DNA from: Calliopsis andreniformis
Taxonomy: Eukaryota > Arthropoda > Insecta > Hymenoptera > Andrenidae
NCBI RefSeq assembly: GCF_051401765.1
Contig: NW_027480429.1
Location: 15,070,157-15,134,156 of the forward strand
Reading direction: 5' to 3'
DNA: 64,000 bases
Every line of letters starts with the position of its first letter. The first letter of the stretch is position 1. The position numbers and the translations under genes were made by a program. Under the pieces are notes generated by a model that ran no database searches, was not told where the DNA came from, and worked only from the letters and a program-made list of their open reading frames with translations. Below are positions 47,784-60,392 of this stretch, piece after piece.

Positions 47784-50105
47784 GCTTCACTCTAGGGCGG
47801 TGCTCCACCATATCGAATAGCAACGGCCTTAGAAGCCTACGCCTGAAGCATAAAATACAATAAAAATACAACGGTCTTTTCATCGTATAACAGGAATAAT
47901 TGCAACAAGCGTGAAAGTAATGATCATTTCGGCGTTTCGGGCATCCTAGACTTAACTCTGAGGCATTGCTCCACCAGATCGAATAGTTAGGGCCTAAGAA
48001 GTGAACGCCATAAGCATTAAACACAATATAAATACAACAGTTTTTCCATCGTATAAAACGAATAATTGCAACCAGTGTGAAAGTTATGGTCATTTCTACA
48101 TTCCGAGCAACCTAGGCTTCACTCTAGGGCGTTGCTCCACTAGATCGAATAGCTAGGGCCTTAGAAGTCAACGCCAGAGTCATAAAATACAATATAAATA
48201 CAACAGCTTTTCCATCGCAAAAAACGAATAATTGCAACCAGTGAGAAAGTTATGGTTATTTCTACATTTCGCGCAACCTAGGCTTCACTCTAGGGCGTTG
48301 CTCCACCAGATCTAATAGTTAGGTCCTTAGAAGTCACCGCCAGAAGCATAAAATACGATATAAATACAACAGCTTTTGCATCGTATAAAAGGAATAATTG
48401 CAAACAGTGTGAAAGTAATTGTCATTTCTACGTTCCGGGCAACCTAGGCTTCACTCTAGGGCGTTGCTCCACCAGATCAAACAGTTAGGGCCTTAGAAGT
48501 CAACGCCCGAAGCATAAAATACAAAATAAAAAGAACAGTTTTTCCATTGTATAAAACGAATAATTGCTAATAGTGTAAATGTTATGGTCATTTCTACGTT
48601 CCGGGCAAACTAGGCTTCACCCTAGGGCGTTGTTCCACCAGATCGAATAGTTAGGGCCCAAGAAGTGAACGCCAGAAGCATAAAATACAATATAAATACA
48701 ACAGTTTTTCCATCGTATAAAACGAATAATTGCAACCAGTGTGAAAGTTATGGTCATTTCCACATTCCCAGCAACCTAGGCTTCACTCTAGGGCGTTGCT
48801 CCACCAGATCGAATAGTTAGGTCCTTAGAAGTCAACGCCAGAAGCATAAAATACGATTTAATACAGCAGCTTTTCCATCGTATAAAAGGAATAATTGCAA
48901 ACAGTGTGAAAGTAATGGTCATTTCTACGTTCCGGGCAACCTAGGCTTCACTCTACGGCGCTGTTCCACCAGATCGAGTAGTTAGGGCCTAAGAAGTCAA
49001 CACCAGAAGAATAAAATACAAAATAAATACAACAGTCTTTACACCGTATAAAACGAATAATTGCAACCTGTGTGAAGGTTATGGTCATTTCTACGTTCCG
49101 GGCAACCTAGGCTTCACTCTAGGGCGTTGCTCCACTAGATCGAATAGCTAGGGCCTTAGAAGTCAACGCCAGAAGCATAAAATACGATATAAATACAACA
49201 GCTTTTCCATCGTATAAAAGGAATAATTGCAAACAGTGTGAAAGTAATGGTCATTTCTACGTTCCGGGCAAACTAGGCCTCACCCTAGGGCGTTGCTCCA
49301 CCAGATTAAACAGTTAGGGCCTTAGAAGTCAACGCCCGAAGCATAAAATGCAAAATAAATAGAACAGTTTTTCCATTGTATAAAACGGATAATTGCTACC
49401 AGTGTAAAAGTTATGGTCATTTCTACGTTCCGGGCAACCTAGGCTTCACCCTAGGGCGTTGCTCCACTAGATCGAATAGCTAGGGCCTTAGAAGTCAACG
49501 CCAGAGTCATAAAATACAATATAAATACAACAGCTTTTCCATCGTAAAAAACGAATAATTGCAACCAGTGAGAAAGTTATGGTTATTTCTACATTTCGAG
49601 CAACCTAGGCTTCACTCTAGGACGTTGCTCCACCAGATCTAATAGTTAGGCCTTAGAAGTCACCGCCAGAAGCATAAAATACGATATAAATACAACAGCT
49701 TTTGCATCGTATAAAAGGAATAATTGCAAACAGTGTGAAAGTAATTGTCATTTCTACGTTCCGGGCAACCTAGGCTTCACTCTAGGGCGTTGCTCCACCA
49801 GATCAAACAGCTAGGTCCTTAGAAGTCAACGGCCGAAGCATAAAATACAAAATAAATAGAACAGTTTTCCCATTGTATAAAACGAATAATTGCTACCAGT
49901 GTAAAAGTTATGGTCATTTCTACGTTCCGGGCAACCTAGGCTACATCCTAGGGCATTGTTCCATCAGATCGAACAGATAGGCCCTAAGAAGTGAACGCCA
50001 GAAGCATAAAATACAATATAAATACAACAGTTTTTCCATCGTAGAAAACGAATAATTACAACCAGTGTGAAAGTTATGGTCATTTGTATATTCCGAGCAA
50101 CCTAG
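47784..50105 (+). repeat. m1-led unit of 14 monomers, non-standard order
   Basis: The spacing between the m1 markers at 47784 and 50106 is 2322 bp, again 14 monomers, but the members are not m1-m14 of the standard HOR. m1 has ATAGCAACGGCC. The next monomers include GCATTAAACAC, a GAGTCATAAAAT type, the CGATTTAATACAGC type, CTACGGCGCTGTTCC (about 48955) and GACGTTGCTCC. Confidence 0.86.
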
Positions 50106-53100
50106 GCTTCACTCTAGGGCGGTGCTCCACCATATCGAATAGCTACGGCCTTAGAAGCCTACGCCTGAAGCATAAAATACAATAAAAATACAACGGTCTT
50201 TTCATCGTATAACAGGAATAATTGCAACAAGCGTGAAAGTAATGATCATTTCGGCGTTTCGGGCATCCTAGACTTAACTCTGAGGCAGTGCTCCACCAGA
50301 TCGAATAGTTAGGGCCTAAGAAGTCAACGCCAGAAGCATAATATACAATATAAATACAACAGTTTTTCCATTGTATAAAACGAATAATTGCTACCAGTGT
50401 AAAAGTTATGGTCATTTCTACGTTCCGGGCAACCTAGGCTTCACCCTAGGGCGTTGTTCCTCCAGATCGAATAGTTAGGGCCTAAGAAGTGAACGTCAGA
50501 AGCATAAAATACAATATAAATACAACAGTTTTTCCATTGTATAAAACGAATAATTGCAGACAGTGTGAAAGTAATGGTCATTTCTACGTTCCGGGCAACC
50601 TTGGCTTCACTGTAGGGCGTTGCTCCACCACATGAAACAGTTAGGGCCTTAGAAGTCAACGCCCGAAGCATAAAATACAAAATAAATAGAACAGTTTTTC
50701 CATTGTATAAAACGAATAATTGCTACCAGTGTAAAAGTTATGGTCATTTCTACGTTCCGGGCAACCTAGGCTTCACCCTAGGGCGTTGTTCCACCACATC
50801 GAATAGTTAGGGCCTAAGAAGTGAACGCCAGAAGCATAAAATGCAATAAAAATACAACAGCCTTTCCATCCTATAACAGGAATAATTGCAATCCGTGTGA
50901 AAGTGATTGTCATTTGTACGTTCCAGGCAACCTAGGCTTCACTCTAGGGCGTTGCTCCACCAGATCGAATTGTTAGGGCCAAAGAAGTCAACGCCCGAAG
51001 CATAAAATACAAAATAAATAGAACAGTTTGTCCATCGTATAAAAGGAATAATTGCAAACAGTGTTAAAGTAATGGTCATTTCTACGTTCCGCGCAACCTA
51101 GGCTTCACTCTAGGGCGTTGCTCCACTAGATCGAATAGCTAGGGCCTTAGAAGTCAACGCCAGAGGCATAAAATACCATATAAATACACCAGCTTTTCCA
51201 TCGTAAAAAACGAATAATTGCAAACAGTGTGAAAGTAATTGTCATTTCTTCGTTCCGGGCAAACTAGGCTTCACTCTAGGGCGTTGCTCCACCAGATCAA
51301 ACAGTTAGGGCCTTAGAAGTCAACGCCCGAAGCATAAAATACAAAATAAATAGAACAGTTTTTCCATTGTATAAAACGAATAATTGCTACCAGTGTAAAA
51401 GTTATGGTCATTTCTACGTTCCGGGCAACCTAGGCTTCACCCTAGGGCGTTGTTCCACCACATCGAATAGTTAGGGCCTAAGAAGTGAACGCCAGAAGCA
51501 TAAAATGCAATAAAAATACAACAGCCTTTCCATCCTATAACAGGAATAATTGCAATCCGTGTGAAAGTGATTGTCATTTGTACGTTCCAGGCAACCTAGG
51601 CTTCACTCTAGGGCGTTGCTCCACCAGATCGAATTGTTAGGGCCAAAGAAGTCAACGCCCGAAGCATAAAATACAAAATAAATAGAACAGTTTGTCCATC
51701 GTATAAAAGGAATAATTGCAAACAGTGTTAAAGTAATGCTCATTTCTACGTTCCGCGCAACCTAGGCTTCACTCTAGGGCGTTGCTCCACTAGATCGAAT
51801 AGCTAGGGCCTTAGAAGTCAACGCCAGAGGCATAAAATACCATATAAATACACCAGCTTTTCCATCGTAAAAAACGAATAATTGCAAACAGTGTGAAAGT
51901 AATTGTCATTTCTTCGTTCCGGGCAAACTAGGCTTCACTCTAGGGCGTTGCTCCACCAGATCAAACAGTTAGGGCCTTAGAAGTCAACGCCCGAAGCATA
52001 AAATACAAAATAAAAAGAACAGTTTTTCCATTGTATAAAACGAATAATTGCTAACAGTGTAAATGTCATGGTCATTTCTACGTTCCGGGCAAACTAGGCT
52101 TCACCCTAGGGCGTTGTTCCACCAGATCGAATAGTTAGGGCCCAAGAAGTGAACGCCAGAAGCATAAAATACAATATAAATACAACAGTTTTTCCATCGT
52201 ATAAAACGAATAATTGCAACCAGTGTGAAAGTTATGGTCATTTCTACATTCCCAGCAACCTAGGCTTCACTCTAGGGCGTTGCTCCACCATATCGAATAG
52301 TTAGGTCCTTAGAAGTCAACGCCAGAAGCATAAAATACGATTTAATACAGCAGCTTTTCCATCATATAAAAGGAATAATTGCAAACAGTGTGAAAGTAAT
52401 GGCCATTTCTACGTTCCGGGCAACCTAGGCTTCACTCTACGGCGCTGTTCCACCAGATCGAGTAGTTAGGGCCTAAGAAGTCAACACCAGAAGAATAAAA
52501 TACAAAATAAATACAACAGTCTTTACATCGTATAAAACGAATAATTGCAACCTGTGTGAAGGTTATGGTCATATCTACGTTCCGGGCAACCTAGGCTTCA
52601 CTGTAGGGCGTTGCTCCACCAGATCGAAGTGTTAGGGCCTAAGAAGTCAACGCCCGAAGCATAAAATAAAATAGAAATACCACAGATTTTCCATCGTATA
52701 AAACGAATAATTGCAACCATTATGAAACTTATGGTCATTTCTACGTTCCGGGCAACCTAGGCTTCACCCTAGGGCGTTGTTCCACCAGATCGAATAGTTA
52801 GGGCCTAAGAAGTGAACGCCAGAAGCATAAAATGCAATAAAAATACAACAGTTTTTCCATCGTATAACAGGATTAATTGCAACCAGTTTGAAAGTAATGG
52901 TCATTTCTACGTTCCGGGCAACCTAGGCTTCACTCTAGGGCGTTGCTCCACTAGATCGAATAGCTAGGGCCTTAGAAGTCAACGCCAGAGGCATAAAATG
53001 CAATATAAATACAACAGCTTTTCCATCGTAAAAAACGAATAATTGCAAACAGTGTGAAAGTAATTGTCATTTCTTCGTTCCGGGCAACCTAGGCTTTACT

Positions 53101-53921
53101 CTAGGGCGTTGCTCCACCAGATCAAACAATTAGGGCCTTAGAAGTCAACGCCCGAAGCATAAAATACAAAATAAAAAGAACAGTTTTTCCACTGTATAAA
53201 ACGAATAATTGCTAACAGTGTAAATGTCATGGTCATTTCTACGTTCCGGGCAAACTAGGCTTCACCCTAGGGCGTTGTTCCACCAGATCGAATAGTTAGG
53301 GCCCAAGAAGTGAACGCCAGAAGCATAAAATACAATATAAATACAACAGTTTTTCCATCGTATAAAACGAATAATTGCAACCAGTGTGAAAGTTATGGTC
53401 ATTTCTACATTCCCAGCAACCTAGGCTTCACTCTAGGGCGTTGCTCCACCATATCGAATAGTTAGGTCCTTAGAAGTCAACGCCAGAAGCATAAAATACG
53501 ATTTAATACAGCAGCTTTTCCATCATATAAAAGGAATAATTGCAAACAGTGTGAAAGTAATGGCCATTTCTACGTTCCGGGCAACCTAGGCTTCACTCTA
53601 CGGCGCTGTTCCACCAGATCGAGTAGTTAGGGCCTAAGAAGTCAACACCAGAAGAATAAAATACAAAATAAATACAACAGTCTTTACATCGTATAAAACG
53701 AATAATTGCTACCAGTGTAAAAGTTATGGTCATTTCTACGTTCCGGGCAACCTAGGCTACATCCTAGGGCATTGTTCCATCAGATCGAACAGATAGGCCC
53801 TAAGAAGTGAACGCCAGAAGCATAAAATACAATATAAATACAACAGTTTTTCCATCGTAGAAAACGAATAATTACAACCAGTGTGAAAGTTATGGTCATT
53901 TGTATATTCCGAGCAACCTAG
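50106..53921 (+). repeat. m1-led unit of 23 monomers (3816 bp)
   Basis: Starts with m1 and m2 carrying AGGCAGTGCTCC and CATAATATACAAT, then GTTCCTCC and CCACCACATGAAACAG monomers. The stretch 50106 to about 51.3 kb is repeated from 53922 at an offset of 3816 bp with the same rare variants. It contains a four-monomer tandem duplication (described separately). Confidence 0.88.
50770..52097 (+). repeat. 664-bp (four-monomer) tandem duplication
   Basis: 50770-51433 and 51434-52097 have the same four-monomer order: CCACCACATCG with CAGCCTTTCCATCC, then CAGTTTGTCCATCG, then GAGGCATAAAATACCAT, then an m14-like monomer. The fourth members differ (ACAAAATAAATAGAAC at 51268 against ACAAAATAAAAAGAAC at 51932), which places the breakpoint inside that monomer. 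A third copy of the arrangement starts at 54586. Confidence 0.87.
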
Positions 53922-56900
53922 GCTTCACTCTAGGGCGGTGCTCCACCATATCGAATAGCTACGGCCTTAGAAGCCTACGCCTGAAGCATAAAATACAATA
54001 AAAATACAACGGTCTTTTCATCGTATAACAGGAATAATTGCAACAAGCGTGAAAGTAATGATCATTTCGGCGTTTCGGGCATCCTAGACTTAACTCTGAG
54101 GCAGTGCTCCACCAGATCGAATAGTTAGGGCCTAAGAAGTCAACGCCAGAAGCATAATATACAATATAAATACAACAGTTTTTCCATTGTATAAAACGAA
54201 TAATTGCTACCAGTGTAAAAGTTATGGTCATTTCTACGTTCCGGGCAACCTAGGCTTCACCCTAGGGCGTTGTTCCTCCAGATCGAATAGTTAGGGCCTA
54301 AGAAGTGAACGTCAGAAGCATAAAATACAATATAAATACAACAGTTTTTCCATTGTATAAAACGAATAATTGCAGACAGTGTGAAAGTAATGGTCATTTC
54401 TACGTTCCGGGCAACCTTGGCTTCACTGTAGGGCGTTGCTCCACCACATGAAACAGTTAGGGCCTTAGAAGTCAACGCCCGAAGCATAAAATACAAAATA
54501 AATAGAACAGTTTTTCCATTGTATAAAACGAATAATTGCTACCAGTGTAAAAGTTATGGTCATTTCTACGTTCCGGGCAACCTAGGCTTCACCCTAGGGC
54601 GTTGTTCCACCACATCGAATAGTTAGGGCCTAAGAAGTGAACGCCAGAAGCATAAAATGCAATAAAAATACAACAGCCTTTCCATCCTATAACAGGAATA
54701 ATTGCAATCCGTGTGAAAGTGATTGTCATTTGTACGTTCCAGGCAACCTAGGCTTCACTCTAGGGCGTTGCTCCACCAGATCGAATTGTTAGGGCCAAAG
54801 AAGTCAACGCCCGAAGCATAAAATACAAAATAAATAGAACAGTTTGTCCATCGTATAAAAGGAATAATTGCAAACAGTGTTAAAGTAATGGTCATTTCTA
54901 CGTTCCGCGCAACCTAGGCTTCACTCTAGGGCGTTGCTCCACTAGATCGAATAGCTAGGGCCTTAGAAGTCAACGCCAGAGGCATAAAATACCATATAAA
55001 TACACCAGCTTTTCCATCGTAAAAAACGAATAATTGCAAACAGTGTGAAAGTAATTGTCATTTCTTCGTTCCGGGCAAACTAGGCTTCACTCTAGGGCGT
55101 TGCTCCACCAGATCAAACAGTTAGGGCCTTAGAAGTCAACGCCCGAAGCATAAAATACAAAATAAAAAGAACAGTTTTTCCATTGTATAAAACGAATAAT
55201 TGCTAACAGTGTAAATGTCATGGTCATTTCTACGTTCCGGGCAAACTAGGCTTCACCCTAGGGCGTTGTTCCACCAGATCGAATAGTTAGGGCCCAAGAA
55301 GTGAACGCCAGAAGCATAAAATACAATATAAATACAACAGTTTTTCCATCGTATAAAACGAATAATTGCAACCAGTGTGAAAGTTATGGTCATTTCTACA
55401 TTCCCAGCAACCTAGGCTTCACTCTAGGGCGTTGCTCCACCATATCGAATAGTTAGGTCCTTAGAAGTCAACGCCAGAAGCATAAAATACGATTTAATAC
55501 AGCAGCTTTTCCATCATATAAAAGGAATAATTGCAAACAGTGTGAAAGTAATGGCCATTTCTACGTTCCGGGCAACCTAGGCTTCACTCTACGGCGCTGT
55601 TCCACCAGATCGAGTAGTTAGGGCCTAAGAAGTCAACACCAGAAGAATAAAATACAAAATAAATACAACAGTCTTTACATCGTATAAAACGAATAATTGC
55701 AACCTGTGTGAAGGTTATGGTCATATCTACGTTCCGGGCAACCTAGGCTTCACTGTAGGGCGTTGCTCCACCAGATCGAAGTGTTAGGGCCTAAGAAGTC
55801 AACGCCCGAAGCATAAAATAAAATAGAAATACCACAGATTTTCCATCGTATAAAACGAATAATTGCAACCATTATGAAACTTATGGTCATTTCTACGTTC
55901 CGGGCAACCTAGGCTTCACCCTAGGGCGTTGTTCCACCAGATCGAATAGTTAGGGCCTAAGAAGTGAACGCCAGAAGCATAAAATGCAATAAAAATACAA
56001 CAGTTTTTCCATCGTATAACAGGATTAATTGCAACCAGTTTGAAAGTAATGGTCATTTCTACGTTCCGGGCAACCTAGGCTTCACTCTAGGGCGTTGCTC
56101 CACTAGATCGAATAGCTAGGGCCTTAGAAGTCAACGCCAGAGGCATAAAATGCAATATAAATACAACAGCTTTTCCATCGTAAAAAACGAATAATTGCAA
56201 ACAGTGTGAAAGTAATTGTCATTTCTTCGTTCCGGGCAACCTAGGCTTTACTCTAGGGCGTTGCTCCACCAGATCAAACAATTAGGGCCTTAGAAGTCAA
56301 CGCCCGAAGCATAAAATACAAAATAAAAAGAACAGTTTTTCCACTGTATAAAACGAATAATTGCTACCAGTGTAAATGTTATGGTCATTTCTACGTTCCG
56401 GGCAACCTAGGCTTCACCCTAGGGCGTTGTTCCACCAGATCGAATAGTTAGGGCCCAAGAAGCGAACGCCAGAAGCATAAAATACAATATAAATACAACA
56501 GTTTTTCCATCGTATAAAACGAATAATTGCAACCAGTGTGAAAGTTATGGTCATTTCTACATTCCGAGCAACCTAGGCTTCACTCTAGGGAGTTGCTCCA
56601 CCAGATCGAATAGTTAGGTCCTTAGAAGTCAACGCCAGAAGCATAAAATGCGATATAAATACAGCAGCTTTTCCATCGTATAAAAGCAATAAATGCAAAC
56701 AGTGTGAAAGTAATGGTCATTTCTACGTTCCGGGTAACCTAGGCTTCACTCTACGGCGTTGTTCCACCAGATCGAATCGTTAGGGCCCAAGAAGTCAACA
56801 CCAGAAGAATAAAATACTAAATAAATACAACAGCCTTTACACCGTATAAAACGAATAATTGCAACCTGTGTGAAGGTTATGGTCATATCTACGTTCCGGG

Positions 56901-57571
56901 CAACCTAGGCTTCACTGTAGGGCGTTGCTCCACCAGATCGAAGTGTTAGGGCCTAAGAAGTCAACGTCCGAAGCATAAAATACAACAGAAATACAACAGT
57001 TTTTCCATCGTATAAAACGAATAATGCAACCATTATGAAACTTATGGTCATTTCTACGTTCCGGGCAACCTAGGCTTCACCCTAGGGCGTTGTTCCACCA
57101 GATCGAATAGTTAGGGCCTAAGAAGTGAACGCCAGAAGCATAAAATGCAATAAAAATACAACAGACCTTCCATCCTATAACAGGAATAATTGCAACCCGT
57201 GTGAAAGTGATGGTCATTTCTACGTTCCAGGCAACCTAGGCTTCCCTCTAGGGCGTTGCTCCACCAGATCGAATTGTTAGGGCCAAAGAAGTCAACGCCC
57301 GAAGCATAAAGTACAGAATAAATAGAACAGTTTTTCCATCGTATAAAAGGAATAATTGCAGACAGTGTGAAAGTAATGGTCATTTCTACGTTCCGGGCAA
57401 CCTTGGCTTCACTGTAGGGCGTTGCTCCACCAGATGAAACAGTGAGGGCCTGAGAAGTCAGCGCCCGAAGCATAAAATACGAAATAAATAGAACAGTTTT
57501 TCCATTGTATAAAACGAATAATTGCTACCAGTGTAAAAGTTATGGTCATTTCTACGTTCCGGGCAACCTAG
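53922..57571 (+). repeat. m1-led unit of 22 monomers (3650 bp)
   Basis: The front half duplicates 50106 onward (offset 3816). The middle duplicates about 52.0-53.2 kb (offset 3152), including AAATAAAATAGAAATACCAC and CAAACAATTAGGG. The end has monomers of older type, among them TAAAAGCAATAAATGC near 56690, a 165-bp AATAATGCAACC type near 57025, and CCAGATGAAACAGTGAGG near 57430, which returns near 47.64 kb. Confidence 0.87.
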
Positions 57572-60392
57572 GCTTCACTCTAGGGCGGTGCTCCACCATA
57601 TCGAATAGCAACGGCCTTAGAAGCCTACGCCTGAAGCATAAAATACAATAAAAATACAACGGTCTTTTCATCGTATAACAGGAATAATTGCAACAAGCGT
57701 GAAAGTAATGATCATTTCGGCGTTTCGGGCATCCTAGACTTAACTCTGAGGCATTGCTCCACCAGATCGAATAGTTAGGGCCTAAGAAGTGAACGCCATA
57801 AGCATTAAACACAATATAAATACAACAGTTTTTCCATCGTATAAAACGAATAATTGCAACCAGTGTGAAAGTTATGGTTATTTCTACATTCCGAGCAACC
57901 TAGGCTTCACTCTAGGGCGTTGCTCCACTAGATCGAATAGCTAGGGCCTTAGAAGTCAACGCCAGAGTCATAAAATACAATATAAATACAACAGTTTTTC
58001 CATTGTATAAAACGAATAATTGCTACCAGTGTAAAAGTTATGGTCATTTCTACCTTCCGGGCAACCTAGGCTTCACCCTAGGGCGTTGTTCCACCAGATC
58101 GAATAGTTAGGGCCTAAGAAGTGAACGTCAGAAGCATAAAATACAATATAAATACAACAGTTTTTCCATTGTATAAAACGAATAATTGCAATCAGTGTGA
58201 AAGCTATGGTCATTTCTACATTCCGAGCAGCCTAGGCTTCACTCTATGGCGTTGCTCCAACAGATCGAATTGTTAGGGCCAAAGAAGTCAACGCCCGAAG
58301 CATAAAATACAAAATAAATAGAACAGTTTTTGCATTGTATAAAACGAATAATGCTACCAGTGTAAAAGTTATGGTCATTTCTACGTTCCGGGCAACCTAG
58401 GCTACATCCTAGGGCATTGTTCCATCAGATCGAACAGATGGGCCCTAAGAAGTGAACGCCAGAAGCATAAAATACAATATAAATACAACAGTTTTTCCAT
58501 CGTAGAAAACGAATAATTGCAATCAGTGTGAAAGCTATGGTCATTTCTACATTCCGAGCAACCTAGGCTTCACTCTAGGGCGTTGCTCCACCAGATCGAA
58601 TAGTTAGGGCCTAAGAAGTCAACGCCAGAAGCATAAAATACAATATAAATACAACAGTTTTTCCATTGTATAAAACGAATAATTGCTACCAGTGTAAAAG
58701 TTATGGTCATTTCTACGTTCCGGGCAACCTAGGCTTCACCCTAGGGCGTTGTTCCACCAGATCGAATAGTTAGGGCCTAAGAAGTGAACGTCAGAAGCAT
58801 AAAATACAATATAAATACAACAGTTTTTCCATTGTATAAAACGAATAATTGCAACCAGTGTGAAAGCTATGGTCATTTCTACATTCCGAGCAACCTAGGC
58901 TTCACTCTAGGGCGTTGCTCCAACAGATTGAATAGTCAGGGCCTTATAAGTCAACGCCCGAAGCATAAAATGCAATAAAAATACAACAGTTTTTCCATCG
59001 TATAACAGGATTAATTGCAACCAGTATGAAAGTGATGGTCATTTCTGCGTTCCGGGCAACGTAGGCTTCACTCTAGGGCGTTGCTCCACTAGATCGAATA
59101 GCTAGGGCCTTAGAAGTCAACGCCAGAGGCATAAAATACAATATAAATACAACAGCTGTTCCATCGTAAAGAACGAATAATTGCAACCAGTTTGAAAGTG
59201 ATGGTCATTTCTACGTTCCGGGCAACCTAGGCTTCACTCTAGGGCGTTGCTCCACTAGACCGAATAGCTAGGGCCATAGAAGTCAACGCCAGAAGCATAA
59301 AATACGATATAAATACAACAGCTTTTCCATCGTATAAAAGGAATAATTGCAAACAGTGCGAAAGTAATGGTCATTTCTACGTTCCGGGCAACGTAGGCTT
59401 CACCCTAGGGCGCTGCTCCACCAGATTAAACAGTTAGGGCCTCAGAAGTCAACGCCCGAAGCATAAAATGCAAAATAAATAGAACAGTTTTTCCATTGTA
59501 TAAAACGAATAATTGCTACCAGTGTAAAAGTTATGGTCATTTCTACGTTCCGGGCAACCTAGGCTTCACCCTAGGGCGTTGTTCCACCAGATCGAATAGT
59601 TAGGGCCTAAGAAGTGAACGCCAGAAGCATAAAATACAATAAAAATACAACGGTCTTTTCATCGTATAACAGGAATAATTGCAACAAGCGTGAAAGTAAT
59701 GATCATTTCGTCGTTTCGGGCATCCTAGACTTAACTCTGAGGCATTGCTCCACCATATCGAATAGTTAGGGCCTAAGAAGTGAACGCCAGAAGCATTAAA
59801 CACAATATAAATACAACAGTTTTTCCATCGCATAAAACGAATGATTGCAACCAGTGTGAAAGTTATGGTCATTTCTACATTCCGAGCAACCTAGGCTTCA
59901 CTCTAGGGCGTTGCTCCAACAGATTGAATAGTTAGGGCATTCGAAGTAAACGCCCGAAGCATAAAATGCTATAAAAATACAACAGTTTTTCCATCGTATA
60001 AAAGGATTAATTGCAACCAGTTTGAAAGTGATGGTGATTTCTACGTTCCGGGCAACCTAGGCTTCACTCTAGGGCGTTGCTCCACTAGATCGAAAAGCTA
60101 GGGCCTTAGAAGTCAACGCCAGAGTCATAAAATACAATATAAATACAACAGCTTTTCCATCGTAAAAAACGAATAATTGCAACCAGTGTGAAAGTTATGG
60201 TTATTTCTACATTGCGAGCAACCTAGGCTTCACTCTAGGACGTTGCTCCACCAGATCGAATAGTTAGGTCCTTAGAAGTAAACGCCAGAAGCATAAAATA
60301 CAATATAAATACAACAGTTTTTCCATCGTAGAAAACGAATAATTGCAACTAGTGTGAAAGTTATGGTCATTTGTATATTCCGAGCAACCTAG
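57572..60392 (+). repeat. m1-led unit of 17 monomers
   Basis: The first monomers repeat 47784 onward (ATAGCAACGGCC, GCCATAAGCATTAAACAC) at an offset of 9788 bp. The block includes a CTATGGCG variant near 58246, GAACAGATGGGCCC near 58433 as at 9490 and 25255, and a hybrid ending in m1 (59563-59728). Divergence between monomers is visibly higher than on the left. Confidence 0.85.
59563..59728 (+). repeat. Hybrid monomer ending in m1
   Basis: The front is a common GTTCCACCAGATCG type with TAGGGCCTAAGAAGTGAACG. The back is m1 (ATACAATAAAAATACAACGG, ATTTCGTCGTTTCGGGC) and is followed by an m2-like monomer. The switch lies in or near GAAGCATAAAATACAAT. Confidence 0.83.

Noticed and set aside
57111..57473. 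Open frames of up to 120 codons on the - strand, often starting MTITFTL
   Set aside because: They read through two or three satellite monomers whose stop codons happen to be lost. The product has no recognisable domain, and the same frame is broken in neighbouring copies.
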